Assembly (NCBI GenBank): GCA_947650365.1
Contig: CANTAL010000133.1
Location: 682,001-746,000 of the forward strand
From: Chamaelirium japonicum
Taxonomy: Eukaryota; Streptophyta; Magnoliopsida; Liliales; Melanthiaceae
Length of the DNA: 64,000 nt
Direction: 5' to 3'
Shown here: positions 1-12,096 of the stretch, in pieces
Numbering within the stretch: the stretch's first letter is position 1
How the letters are laid out: every line of letters starts with the position of its first letter
Position numbers and translations under genes: made by a program
Notes under the pieces: generated by a model
Told to the model about the DNA's origin: nothing
The model's input: the letters and a program-made list of their open reading frames with translations, nothing else
Databases searched by the model: none

Positions 1-141
1 CGAAGGAATTAGAATGGATCGTACGAAGGAATTAGAATGGATCGTCCGAATGAATTAGAATGGATACATTCGTACAAATGAATTAGAATGGATCGTATGA
101 ATGAATTAGAATGGATCGTACGTATGAATTAGAATGGATCG
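1..141 (-). repeat. 23-bp satellite, R block at left edge
   Basis: Six monomers read on the minus strand, cut by the window edge. The first two are of the GAAGGAATTAG (CCTTCG) subtype, and one 28-mer lies near 61-88. The block stops inside a monomer, after GGATCGTA, where the strand flips. Confidence 0.95.
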
Positions 142-1771
142 TAATTCTAATTCCTTCGTACGTTTCATTCTAATTTATTCATACGATCCATTCTTTCGTA
201 TCTATCCATTCTAATTCATTCGCACGATCTATTCTAATTCATTCGTACGATCCATTCTAATTCATTCATACGATCCATTCTAATTCATTCGTATGATCCA
301 CCCTAATTCCTTCGTATGATCCATTCTGATTCATTCCCACGAATGTATCTATTCTAATTCATTCGTACGATCCATTCGAATTCATTCATACGATCCATTC
401 TAATTCAGTCATGCGATCCATTCTAATTCATTCGTACGAATGTATCCATTCTAATTCATTCGTACGATCCATTCTAATTTATTTACTAAATCTATTCTAA
501 TTCATTCGTTCGATCCATTCTAATTCATTTGTACGATCCATTCTATTTCCTTCGTACGATCCATTCTATTTTATTCCTATGATCCATTCTAATTCCTTCG
601 TACGATCCATTCTAATTCATTCCCATGAATGTATCCATTCTAATTCATACATACGACCTATTCTAATTCATTCATATGATGCAATCTAATTCATTCATAT
701 GATCCATTCTAATTCATTCGCACGAATGTATCTATTCTAATTTATTCGCATGATCCATTCTAATTCATTCGTATGATCCATTCTAATTCATTAGCACGAT
801 CCATTCTAATTCATTCATACGATCCATTCTAATTCATTTGTACGATCCATTCTAATTCATTCGCACAATCTATTCTAATTCATTCATACTATCCATTCTA
901 ATTCATTAGCACGATCCATTCTAATTCATTCGTATGATCCATTCTATTTCATTCATACGATCCATTCTTACTCATTCGTACGATCCATTCTAATTCATTC
1001 GCACGAATGTATCCGTTCTAATCCATTCGTACGATCCATTCTAATTCATTCATACGATCCATTCTAATTCATTCGCACAAATGTATCCATTATAATTCAT
1101 TCGCACGATCCATTCTAATTCATTCGTACAATCCATTCTAATTCATTTGCACGATCCATTCTAATTCATTCATACGATCCATTCAAATTCATTCGTACGA
1201 TCCATTCTAATTCATTCGCATAATCTATTCTAATTAATTCATACTATCCATTCTAATTCATTAGCACGATCCATTCTAATTTATTTGTACGATCTATTCT
1301 ATTTCATTTGTACGATCCATTCTTACTCATTCGTATGATCCATTCTAATTCATTCGCATGAATGTATCCATTCTAATTCATTCATACGTTCTATTCTAAT
1401 TCATTCGCACGATCCATTATAATTCATTCATACTATCCATTCTAATTCATTCGTACGATCCATTCTAATTCATTCGCACGATCCATTCTAATTCATTCAT
1501 ACGATCCATTCTAATTCATTTATTTAATCCATTCTAATTCATTCGTACGATCCACCCTAATTCCTTCGTATGATCCATTCTAATTCATTCGCACGAATGT
1601 ATCCATTCTAATTCATTCGTACGATCCATTCGAATTCATTCATACAATCCAATCTAATTCATTCGGACGATCCATTCTTATTCATTCATACGATCCATTC
1701 TAATTCATTCGTACGATCCATTCTAATTCATTCGCACGATCCATTCCAATTCATTCATACGATCCATTCTA

Positions 1772-1942
1772 ATTCATTCATACAATCCATTCTAATTCTT
1801 TCGTACCAATGCATCCATTATAATTCATTCGTACGATCCACCCTAATTCCTTTGTATGATCCATTCTAATTCATTCGCACGAATGTGTCCATTCTAATTC
1901 ATTCGTACGGTCCATTCGAATTCATTCATACGATCCATTCTA
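1772..1942 (+). repeat. M2 module (171 bp)
   Basis: The monomer order of M2 with CCACCC at 1849. The first 28-mer has CGTACCAATGCATCC, a degenerate dyad. The next 28-mer reads CGAATGTGTCC. Confidence 0.85.
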
Positions 1943-2268
1943 ATTCATTTGCACGATCTAATTCATTCATACAATCCATTCTAATTCTTTTGCACGAATG
2001 TATTCATTCTAATTCATTCATACGATCCATTCTTACTCATTCGTACGATCCATTCTATTTCATTCGTACGATCTATTCTAATTCATTAGCATGATCCATT
2101 CTAATTCATTCGTACGATCCATTCTATTTCATTCGTACAATCCATTCTAATTCATTCGCACGAATGTATCCATTCTAATTCATTCGTACGATCCATTCTA
2201 ATTCATTCGCACGATCCATTCTAATTCATTCATACGATCCATTCTAATTCATTCGTACGATCATTCTA

Positions 2269-2434
2269 ATTCATTCGCACAATCTATTCTAATTCATTCG
2301 TACGATCCATTCTAATTCATTAGCACGATCCATTCTAATTCATTCGTACAATTCATTCTATTTCATTCGTACGATCCATTCTTACTCATTCGTACGATCC
2401 ATTCTAATTCATTTGCACGAATGTATCCATTCTA
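2269..2434 (+). repeat. M1 module (166 bp)
   Basis: Full seven-monomer M1. Six 23-mers later (2573) an M2 begins with CATATAATCC, the same six-monomer spacing as at 52193 and 56591, more than 50 kb away. Confidence 0.86.
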
Positions 2435-2812
2435 ATTCATTCATACGATCCATTTTAATTCATTCGCACGATCCATTCTAATTCATTCATACGATCCATT
2501 CTAATTCATTTGTACGATCCATTATATTTCATTCGCACGATCCATTCTAATTCATTCATACGATCCATTCTAATTCATTCATATAATCCATTCTAATTCT
2601 TTTGCACGAATGTATCTATTCTAATTCATTCGTACGATCCACCCTAATTCCTTCGTTTGATCCATTCTAATTCATTCGCACGAATTTATCCATTCTAATT
2701 CATTCGTACAATCCATTCGAATTCATTCATACGATCCATTCTAATTCATTCGCACGATCCATTCTAATTCATTCGTACGATCCATTCTAATTCATTCGCA
2801 CGATCCATTCTA

Positions 2813-3131
2813 ATTCATTCATACAATCCATTCTAATTCTTTCGCACGAATGTATCCATTCTAATTCATTCGTTCGATCCACCCTAATTCCTTCGTATGA
2901 TCCATTCTAATTCATTCGCACGAATGTATCCATTCTAATTCATTCATACGATCCATTCTAATTCGTTCATACAATCCATTCTAATTCTTTCGCACGAATG
3001 TATCCATTCTAATTCATTCGTACGATCCACCCTAATTCCTTCGTATGATTCATTCTAATTCATTCGCACGAATGTATCCATTCTAATTCATTCGTACGAT
3101 CCATTCGAATTCATTCATACGATCCATTCTA
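2813..3131 (+). repeat. Two M2 modules in direct tandem (148 + 171 bp)
   Basis: The first copy (2813-2960) lacks the monomer ending CCATTCGA and is 23 bp short. The second (2961-3131) is complete. It shows that modules themselves were tandemly duplicated. Confidence 0.86.
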
Positions 3132-3495
3132 ATTCATTCATACGATCAATTCTAATTTATTTGCACGAATGTATCCATTCTAATTCATTTATACGATCCA
3201 TTCTAATTCATTCGCACGATCCAATCTAATTCATTCGCACGATCCATTCTAATTCATTCGTACGATCCATTCTAATTCGTTCGCATGAATGTATCCATTC
3301 TAATTCATTCGTACGATCCATTCTAATTCATTCGCACGATCCATTCTAATTCATTCATACGATCCATTCTAATTCATTCGTACGATCCATTCTAATTCAT
3401 TCGCACGATCCATTCTAATTCATTCGCACAATCTATTCTAATTCATTTTTAATTCATTCGCACGATCATTCAGGTGTTTAGGTTGCGGCCTCAGA

Positions 3496-3519
3496 CTTTG
3501 TATTTGGTTGAATACAAAG
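3496..3519. other. Hairpin: 9-bp perfect stem, 6-base loop
   Basis: CTTTGTATT and AATACAAAG are exact reverse complements separated by TGGTTG. The right arm overlaps the neighbouring palindrome, so the two foldings exclude each other. No poly-T tract follows, so nothing supports a bacterial-type terminator. Confidence 0.85.
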
Positions 3520-3530
3520 GTGCACCTTTG
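3515..3530. other. Perfect 16-bp palindrome in the island
   Basis: CAAAGGTGCACCTTTG equals its own reverse complement and is centred on GTGCAC. It is unrelated to the palindromes made by the satellite monomer. Whether it is a binding site, a transposon end or a rearrangement by-product cannot be told. Confidence 0.9.
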
Positions 3531-4265
3531 AACCTTAGTTGAATTAGAATGAATTAGAATGGATCGTGCGAATAAATTAGAATGGATCGTACGAATGAAT
3601 TAAAATGGATTGTGCGAATGAATTAGAATGGATACATTCGTGCGAATGAATTAGAATGGATCGTACGAATAAGTAAGAATGGATCGTACAAATGAAATAG
3701 AATGGATCGTATGAATGAATTAGAATGGATCATGCGAATGAATTACAATGGATCAGACGAATGAGTAAGAATGGATCGTATGAATGAATTAGAATGGATA
3801 CATTCGTGCAAAAGAATTAGAATGGATTGTATGAATGAATTAGAATGGATCGTACAAATGAATTAGAATGGATCGTGCGAATGAATTAGAATGGATCGTG
3901 CGAATAAATTACGAATGAAATAGAATATATTGTGCGAATGAATTAGAATAGATCGTGCGAATGAATTAGAATCGATCGTACGAATGAATTAGAATGGATC
4001 GTGCGAATGAATTAGAATGGATCGTGCGAATGAATTAGAATGGATATATTCGTGCGAATGAATTAGAATGGATCATACGAATGAGTAAGAATGGATCTTA
4101 CGAATGAAATAGAATGGATCGTACGAATAAATTAGAATGGATCGTGCTAATGAATTTGAATGGATCATACGAATGAATTAGAATAGATTGCGCGAATGAA
4201 TACATTCGTGCGAATGAATTAGAATGGATCATATGAATGAATTAGAATAGATTGTATAAATGATT

Positions 4266-4436
4266 TAGAATGGATCGTATGAATGAATTCGAATGGATCG
4301 TACGAATGAATTAGAATGGATACATTCGTGCGAATGAATTAGAATGGATCATACAAAGGAATTAGGGTGGATCGTACGAATGAATTAGAATGGATATATT
4401 CGTGCGAAAGAATTAGAATGGATTGTATGAATGAAT
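4266..4436 (-). repeat. M2 higher-order module (171 bp)
   Basis: Seven monomers: five 23-mers and two 28-mers. On the plus strand it runs from TAGAATGGATCGTATG, through a TCGAATGG monomer, a 28-mer, an AAGGAATTAGGGTGG pair and a 28-mer with GCGAAAGAAT, to GGATTGTATGAATGAAT. The order and total length match the copies in F orientation. Confidence 0.85.
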
Positions 4437-5334
4437 TAGAATGGATCATATGAATGAATTAGAATGGATCGTGCGAATGAATTAGATTGGATCGTACGAA
4501 TGAATTAGAATGGATACATTCGTTCAAAAGAATTAGAATGGATTGTATGAATGAATTAGAATGGATCATACGAATGAATTAGAATGGATTCTACGAATGA
4601 ATTAGAATGGATCGTGCGAATGAATTAGATTGGATCGTGCGAATGAATTAGAATGGATTGTACGAATGAGTAAGAATGGATCATACGAATGAAATAGAAT
4701 GGTTCATATGAATGAATTAGAATGGATCGTGTGAATGAATTAGAATGGATCGTGCGAATGAATTAGAATGGATCGTGCGAATGAATTAGAATGGATCGTA
4801 CGAATGAATTACAATAGATCGTATGAATGAATTAGAATGGATCGTACGAATGAATTAGAATGGATCGTATGAATAAATTCGAATGGATTGTATGAATGAA
4901 TTAGAATGGATACATTCGTGCGAATGAATTAGAATGGATCATAAGAAGGAATTTGGGTCGATCGTACGAATGGATTACAATGGATACATTCGTGCGAAAG
5001 AATTAGAATGGATTGTATGAAAGTATTAGAATGGATCGTATGAATGAATTAGAATGGATCGTACGAATGAATTAGAATGGATCGTACGAAGGAATTAGAA
5101 TGGATACATTCGTGCGAAAGAATTAGAATGGATTGTATGAATGAATTAGAATGGATCATATGAATGAATTAGAATGGATCGTGCGAATGAATTAGAATGG
5201 ATCGTACGAATGAATTAGAATGGATCGTACGAATGAATTAGAATAAATCGTGCGAATGGATTAAAATGTATCGTACGAATGAATTAGAATGGATACATTC
5301 GTACGAATGAATTAGAATGGATCGTACGATGAAT

Positions 5335-5648
5335 TAGAATGGATACATTCGTGCGAATGAATTAGAATGGATCGTACGAATGAGTAAGAATGGACCGTAC
5401 AAATGAAATAGAATGGATCGTATGAATGAATTAGAATGGATCGTGCTAATGAATTAGAATGGATCGTACGAATGAATTAGAATGGATACATTCGTGCGAA
5501 TGAATTAGAATGGATCGTTTGAATGAATTAGATTGGATCGTATGAATGAATTAGAATGGATCGTACGTATGAATTAGAATGGATACATTCATGGAAATGA
5601 ATTAGAATGGATCGTACGAAGGAATTAGAATGGATCATACGAATGAAA
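5335..5648 (-). repeat. Truncated M1 joined to M3
   Basis: A shortened M1 (5335-5477, lacking the AGATTGTGCG monomer) runs directly into a full M3 (5478-5648, 171 bp). M3 is shown by CGTACGTATGAAT, the 28-mer CATTCATGGAAATG, the AAGGAAT monomer and the GAATGAAATAG monomer. Other copies keep one extra monomer between M1 and M3, so this one has lost whole monomers. Confidence 0.75.
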
Positions 5649-6733
5649 TAGAATGGATCATACGAAGGAATTAGAATGGATCGTACGAAGGAATTAGAAT
5701 GGATACATTCGTGCAAAAGAATTAGAATGGATTGTATGAATGAATTAGAATGGATCATGCAAATGAATTAGAATGGATCGTGCAAATGAATTAGAATGGA
5801 TCGTATGAATGAATTAGAATAGATTGTGCGAATGAATTAGAATGGATCGTACGAATGAATTAGAATGGATACATTCGTGTGAATGAATTAGAATGGATCG
5901 TATGAATGAACTAGAATGGATCGTATGAATGAATTAGAATGGATCGTGTGAATGATTAGAATGGATCGTACGAATGAATTAGAATGGATCGTGCTAATGA
6001 AATAGAATGGATCGTACGAATGAATTTGAATGGATACATTCGTGCAAATGAATTAGAATGGATCGTATGAATGAATTAGAATGGATCGTATGAATGAATT
6101 CGAATGGATTGTACGAAGGAATTAGAATGGATCGTACGAATGAATTAGAATGGATCGTATGAATGAATTAGAATGGATCGTGCGAATGAATTAGAATGGA
6201 TCGTACAAATGAATTAGAATAGATACATTTTGTGCGAATGAATTAGGATGGATCGTACGAATGAGTAAGAATGGATCGTACGAATGAAATAGAATGGATC
6301 GTACGAATGAATTAGAATGGATCGTGCGAATGAATTAGATTGGATCATGTGAATGAATTAGAATTGTTCGTACTAATCAATTAGAATGGATACATTCGTG
6401 CGAATGAAGTAGAATGGATCGTACGAATGAATTAGAATGGATACATTCGTGCAAATGAATTAGAATGGATCGTGCGAATGAATTAGAATGGATCGTGCGA
6501 ATGAATTAGAATGGATCGTATGAATGAGGTAGATTGGATCGTATGAATGAATTAGAATGGATCGTGCTAATGAATTAGAATGGTTCGTAAGAATGAATTA
6601 GAATAGATTATACGAATGAATTAGAATGGATCGTACGAATAAATTAGATGGATCGTGCGAATGAATTAGAATGGATCGTACGAATGAATTAAAATGGATA
6701 CATTCGTGTGAATGAATTAGAATGGATCATACG

Positions 6734-6766
6734 ATTTCATTCATACGATCCATTCTAATTCATTCG
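6734..6766 (+). repeat. Short F island inside R block
   Basis: About 33 bases read the unit on the plus strand (TTCATTCATACGATCC, then ATTCTAATTCATTCG) before the strand flips back. The return switch is in CATTCGTGCGAATG, a near-palindrome found in 28-mers. Confidence 0.85.
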
Positions 6767-8090
6767 TGCGAATGAATTAGAATGGATCGTACGATTGAAT
6801 TAGAATGGATACATTCGTGCGAAAAAATTAGAATAGATTGTGCGAATGAATTAGAATGGATCGTGCGTTGAATAAGAATGGATCGTACGAATGAATTAGA
6901 ATGGATCGTATGAATGAATTCTAATGGATCGTATGAATGAATTTGAATGGATCGTTCTAATGAATTAGAATGGATCGTATGAATGAATTAGAATGGATCG
7001 TACAAATGAATTAGAATGGATCGTACGAATGAATTAGAATGGATCGTGCTAATGAATTAGAATGGATCGTACGAATGAATTAGAATGGATCGTACGAATG
7101 AATTAGAATGGATCGTATGAATAAATTAGAATGGATCGTGCTAATGAATTAGAATGAATCGTGCGAATGAATTAGAATGGATCATACGAATGAATTAGAA
7201 TGGATACATTCATGCGAATGAATTAGAATGGATCGTATGAATGAATTAGATTGGATCGTATGAATGAATTAGAATGGATCGTACGTATGAATTAGAATGG
7301 ATACATTAGTGCAAAAGAATTAGAATGGATTGTATGAATGAATTAGAATGGATCGTACGAATGAAGTAGAATGGATACATTCGTGCGAATGAATTAGAAT
7401 GGATACATTCGTGCGAATGAATTAGAATGGATCGTGCGAATGAATTAGAATGGATTAGAATGGATCGTGCGAATGAATTAGAATGGATCATACGAAAGAA
7501 TTAGAATGGATACATTCGTGCGAATGAATTAGAATGGATCGTACGAATGAGTAAGAATGGATCGTACGAATGAAATAGAATTGATCGTACGAATGAATTA
7601 GAATGGATTGTGCTAATGAATTAGAATGGATCGTACGAATGAATTAGAATAGATTGTGCGAATGAATTAGAATGTATCGTACGAATGAATTAGAATGGAT
7701 TCATTCGTGTTAATGAATTAAAATGGATTGTATGAATGAATTAGAATAGATCGTATGAATGAATTAGAATGGATCATGCGAATGAATTAGAATGGATCAT
7801 ACGAATGAAATAGAATGGATCGTACGAAGGAAATAGAATGGATCGTACGAAGAAAATAGAATGGATTGTACGAATGAATTAGAATGGATCGTACGAATGA
7901 ATTAAAATGGATACATTCATGCGAATGAATTAGAATGGATCGTACGAATGAGTAAGAATGGATCGTACGAATGAATTAGAATAGATCGTGCTAATGAACT
8001 AGAATGGATCGTAGGAATGAATTAGAATAGATTGTGCGAATGAATTAGAATGGATCGTACGAATGAATTAGAATAGAATGTGCGAATGAA

Positions 8091-8106
8091 TTCGTACGAT
8101 CATTCG
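8091..8106 (+). repeat. 16-bp F island
   Basis: TTCGTACGATCATTCG reads the unit on the plus strand between R monomers. It has lost one C of GATCCATTC. It is too short to separate inversion from template switching. Confidence 0.65.
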
Positions 8107-8830
8107 TATGAATTAGAATGGATCGTACGATTGAATTAGAATGGATCGAACGAATGAATTAGAATGGATACATTCCTTCAAATGAATTAGAATGGATCGT
8201 ATGAATGAATTAGAATGGATCGAATAAATGAATTCGAATGGATCATACGAATGAATTAGGGTGGATCGTACGAATGAATTAGAATGGATACATTCGTGCG
8301 AAATAATTAGAATGGATTGTATAAATGAATTAGAATGGATCGTATGAATGAATTAGAATGGATCGTGTGAATGAATTAGAATGGATCGTACGAATGAATT
8401 AGAATGGATCGTTCGAATGAATTAGAATGGATCGTACGAATGAATTAGAAAGGATATATTCGTGCAAATGAATTAGAATGGATCGTATGAATGAATTAGA
8501 ATGGATCTTATGAATGAATTATTCGAATGAATTAGAATGGAATGTGCTAATGAATTAGAATGGATCGTGCTAATGAATTAGATTGGATCGTACGAATGAA
8601 TTAGAATGGATCGTACGAATGAATGGATCGTACGAATGAATTAGAATGGATACATTCGTGCGAATGAATTAGAATGGATCAAACGAATGAGCAAGAATGG
8701 ATCGTACGAATGAAATAGAATGGATCGTACGAATAAATTAGAATGGATCGTGCTAATGAATTAGAATGGATCGTACGAATGAATTAGAATGGATCATGCT
8801 AATAAATTAGAATGGATCATACGAATGAAT

Positions 8831-8871
8831 TCATTCTAATTCATACGATCCATTCTAATTCATTCATACGA
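8831..8871 (+). repeat. 41-bp F island ending in a 24-bp palindrome
   Basis: Under two F monomers, entered at GAATTC and left at CGATCG. The exit forms a perfect 24-bp palindrome at 8860-8883, centred between 8871 and 8872. Confidence 0.85.
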
Positions 8872-8883
8872 TCGTATGAATGA
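8860..8883. other. 24-bp perfect palindrome at an F-to-R switch
   Basis: The left arm TCATTCATACGA is followed by its exact complement. The switch lies on the monomer's GATC step, so no base was lost or added there. Confidence 0.9.
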
Positions 8884-9667
8884 CTAAGAATGGATCGTAC
8901 GTATGAATTAGAATGGATACATTCATGCGAATGAATTAGAATGGATCGTACGAATGAGTAAGAATGGATCGTACGAATGAAATAGAATGGATAATATGAA
9001 TGAATTAGAATGGATACATTCGTGCGAATAAATTAGAATGGATCGTACAAATGAGTAAGAATGGATCGTATAATTGAAATAGAATGGATCGTACGAATGA
9101 ATTAGAATGAATCGTGCTAATGAATTAGAATGGATCGTGCTAATGAATTTGAATGGATCGTACGAATGAATTAGAATAGATTGTGCGAATAAATTAGAAT
9201 GGATCGTACGAATGAATTAGAATATATCATGCAAATGAATTAGAATAGATCGTACGAATGAATTAGAATAGATTGTGCGAATGAATTAGAATGGATCGTA
9301 CGAATGAATTAGAATGGATACATTAGTGCGAATGAATTAGAATGGATCGTACGAATGGATCATACGAAGGAATTAGAATGAATTAGAATGGATACGTTCG
9401 TGCTAATGAATTAGATTGGATCGTATGAATGAATTAGAATGTATCGTGCGAATGAATTAGAATGGATCGTACGAATGAATTTGAATGTATCGTATGAATA
9501 AATTAGAATGGATCGTGCGAATGAATTAGAATGGATCGTATGAATGAATTCGAATTAGAATGAATTAGAATGGATCGTACGAATGAATTAGAATGGATCG
9601 TACGAATGAATTAGAATGGATCGCGCTAATGAATTTGAATGGATCGTACGAATGAATTAGAATAGGT

Positions 9668-9743
9668 TCATTCTAATTCATTCGCACAATCTATTCTAAT
9701 TCATTCGTACGATCCATTCTAATTCTTTAGCACAATCCATTCG
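9668..9743 (+). repeat. 75-bp F island inside R block
   Basis: Three to four F monomers, including a CGCACAATCTATTC (M1 type) monomer, between R monomers. The exit near 9743 reads CCATTCGACTGG, an imperfect palindrome. Short tracts like this may be insertions copied from an F block. Confidence 0.85.
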
Positions 9744-11350
9744 ACTGGATTGTATGAATGAATTTGAATGGATCGCATGAATGAATTAGAATGGATTGTA
9801 CGAATGAATTCGAATGGATCGTACGAAGGAATTAGAATGGATCGTACGAAGGAATTAGAATGGATCGTACAAAGGAATTAGAATGGATCGTACGAATGAA
9901 TTAGAATAGATTGTGCGAATGAATTAGAATGGATCGTACGAATGAATTAGAATGGATACATTCGTGCAAAAGAATTAGAATGGATTGTATGAATGAATTA
10001 GAATGGATCGTACAAATGAATTAGAATGGATCGTGCGAATGAATTAGAATGGATTGTACGAATGAAATAGAATGGATCGTACCAATGAATTAGATTGGAT
10101 CGTATGAATGAATTAGAATGGATCGTACAAATGAATTCGAATGGATCGTACGAATGAATTAGAATGGATCATACGAATGAAATCGAATGGATCGTATGAA
10201 TAAATTAGAATGGATCGTATGAATTAGAAGGGATCGTATGAATGAATTAGAATGGATCGTGCTAATGAATTAGAATTGATCGTACGAAGGAATTAGAATA
10301 GATTTTGTGAATGAATTAGAATGGATCGTACGAATGAATGGATCGTACGTATGAATTAGAATGGATACATTCGTGCGAATGAATTAGAATGGATCGTACG
10401 AATGAGTAAGAATGGATCATACGAATGAAAAAGAATGGATCGTACGAATTAGAATTGATCTTATGAATGATTCATACGATCCATTCTAATTCATTCGTAC
10501 GATCTATTCTAATTCATTCGCACAATCTATTCTAATTCATTCGTACGATCCATTCTAATTCATTAGCATGATCCATTCTAATTCATTCGTACGATCCATT
10601 CTATTTCATTTATACAAAACATTCTTACTCTTTCGTACGATTCATTCTAATTCACTCGCACGAATGTATCCAATCTAATTCATTCGTACAATCCATTCTA
10701 ATTCATTCGCACGATCCATTCTAATTCATTCATACGATCCATTCTAATTCATTTGTACGATCCATTCTAATTCATTCGCACGATCCATTCTATTCATTCA
10801 TACGATCCATTCTAATTCATTCATATGATCCACCCTAATTCCTTCGTATGATCCATTCTAATTCATTCGCTCGAATGTATCCATTCTAATTTATTCGTAC
10901 GATCTATTCGAATTCATTCATACGATCCATTATAATTCATTCTCACGATCCATTCTAATTCATTCGTACGATCCGTTCTAATTCATTCGCACGATCCATT
11001 CTAATTCATTCATACGACCCTTTCTAATCCATTCATACAATCCATTCTAATTCTTTCGCACGAATGTATCCATTCTAATTCATTCGTACGATCCACCCTA
11101 ATTCCTTTGTATGATCCATTCTAATTCATTCGCATGAATGTATCCATTCTAATTCATTCGTACGATCCATTCTAATTCATTAATACGATCCATTCTAATT
11201 CATTCGCACGAATGTACCCATTCTAATTCATTCGTACGATCTATTCTAATTCACTTGCACGATCCAATCTAATTCATTTGCACGATCCATTCTAATTCAT
11301 TCGTACGATCCATTCTATTTCATTCGTACGATCCAATCTTACTCATTCGT

Positions 11351-11375
11351 ACGAATTAAATAGAATGGATACATT
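11351..11375 (-). repeat. 25-bp R island
   Basis: Entered at CATTCGTACGAATT, so the strand flips on GTAC, and left within a 28-mer-like ACATTTGTATGATCC. Only about one monomer is inverted. Confidence 0.8.
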
Positions 11376-12078
11376 TGTATGATCCATTCTATTTCATTCG
11401 TACGATCCATTCTTACTCATTCGTACGATTCATTCTAATTCATTCGCACGAATATATCCCTTGTAATTCATTCGTACGATCCATTCTAATTCATTCGCAT
11501 GATCCATTCTAATTCATTCATACGATCCATTCTAATTCATTCGTACGATCCATTCTTATTCATTCGCACGATCCATTCTAATTCATTAATACGATCTATT
11601 CTAATTCATTCATACAATCGATTCTAATTCATTCATACAATCGATTCTAATTCATTCGCACAATCTATTCTAATTCATTCGTACGATCCATTCTAATTCA
11701 TTCGCACGATCCATTCTAATTCATTTGCATGATCCATTCTAATTTATTCGTACGATCCACCCTAATTCCTTCGTATGATCCATTCTAATTCATTCGTATG
11801 ATCCACCCTAATTCCTTCGTATGATCCATTCTAATTCCTTCATATGATCCATTCTATTTCATTCGTTTGATCCAATTTAATTCCTTCGTACGATCCATTC
11901 TAATTCATTCCCATGAAAGTATCCATTCTAATTCATACATACGATCCATTCTAATTCATTCGTACGATCCATTCTAATTCATTAGCACGATCCATTGTAA
12001 TTTATTCGTACGATCCATTCTATTCATTCGTACGATCCATTCTAATTCATTCTAATTCATACGTACATTTTAATTCCT

Positions 12079-12096
12079 TCATGGATACATTCGTGC
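12079..12096 (-). repeat. 18-bp R island
   Basis: TCATGGATACATTCGTGCA reads as an R 28-mer fragment between F monomers. It exits through TGCACGAATG. The flanks (ACGTACATTTTAATTCC) are degenerate. Confidence 0.7.

Larger units (their letters stand above)
142..3471 (+). repeat. 23/28-bp satellite, F block (3.3 kb)
   Basis: About 140 tandem monomers. The unit begins ATTCATTCG, has TCGTACGA or TCGCACGA in the middle and ends CCATTCTA. The 28-mers, marked by CGAATGTATCC, recur throughout. CCACCCTAATTCC monomer pairs (the M2 marker) occur near 300, 1550, 1840, 2640, 2880 and 3030. CTATTTC and CTTACTC monomers (the M1 marker) occur near 950, 1300 and 2370. The last 35 bases are degenerate (ATTCATTTTTAATTC) just before the only non-satellite island, which suggests a disturbed boundary. 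Confidence 0.97.
3472..3540. other. Non-satellite island with hairpin and palindrome, at a strand switch
   Basis: The only stretch in the window that is not satellite. It sits exactly between an F block and an R block. It holds a 9-bp inverted repeat, CTTTGTATT (3496-3504) and AATACAAAG (3511-3519), with a 6-base loop. Overlapping it is a perfect 16-bp palindrome, CAAAGGTGCACCTTTG (3515-3530). The shared CAAAG arm can pair with either CTTTG. Outer AGGTT (3480-3484) and AACCT (3531-3535) are also complementary. GC content is higher than in the satellite. There is no open frame of note. It could be a remnant of a small mobile element, filler DNA from a rearrangement, or a relic of the sequence flanking the original array; I do not recognise it. 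Confidence 0.85.
3541..10470 (-). repeat. 23/28-bp satellite, long R block (6.9 kb)
   Basis: Starts abruptly after the island with two GAATTAGAAT starts in a row, a partial monomer. It contains M2 near 4266 and M3 near 5478. Four short F islands interrupt it (about 6734, 8091, 8831 and 9668), more than in the other long blocks. Partial monomers are frequent between 8500 and 9600 (near 8524, 8620 and 9375, for example), so this is a rearranged part of the array. Confidence 0.95.

Noticed and set aside
1885..2094. Open frame of 69 codons on the plus strand, and others of 61-76 codons at 5528-5758, 7306-7491, 28699-28902, 30541-30732, 37285-37515, 37548-37736 and 57275-57460
   Set aside because: All are the same low-complexity peptide made by the satellite and begin at an arbitrary ATG in a monomer. 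None differs from its surroundings in composition.
3496..3519. Rho-independent terminator
   Set aside because: The stem is AT-rich, no T tract follows, and there is no gene upstream. The setting is eukaryotic satellite.
3472..3540. tRNA or other small RNA gene in the island
   Set aside because: GGTT and AACC near the ends could pair, but there is no cloverleaf, anticodon arm or A/B box that I can fit.
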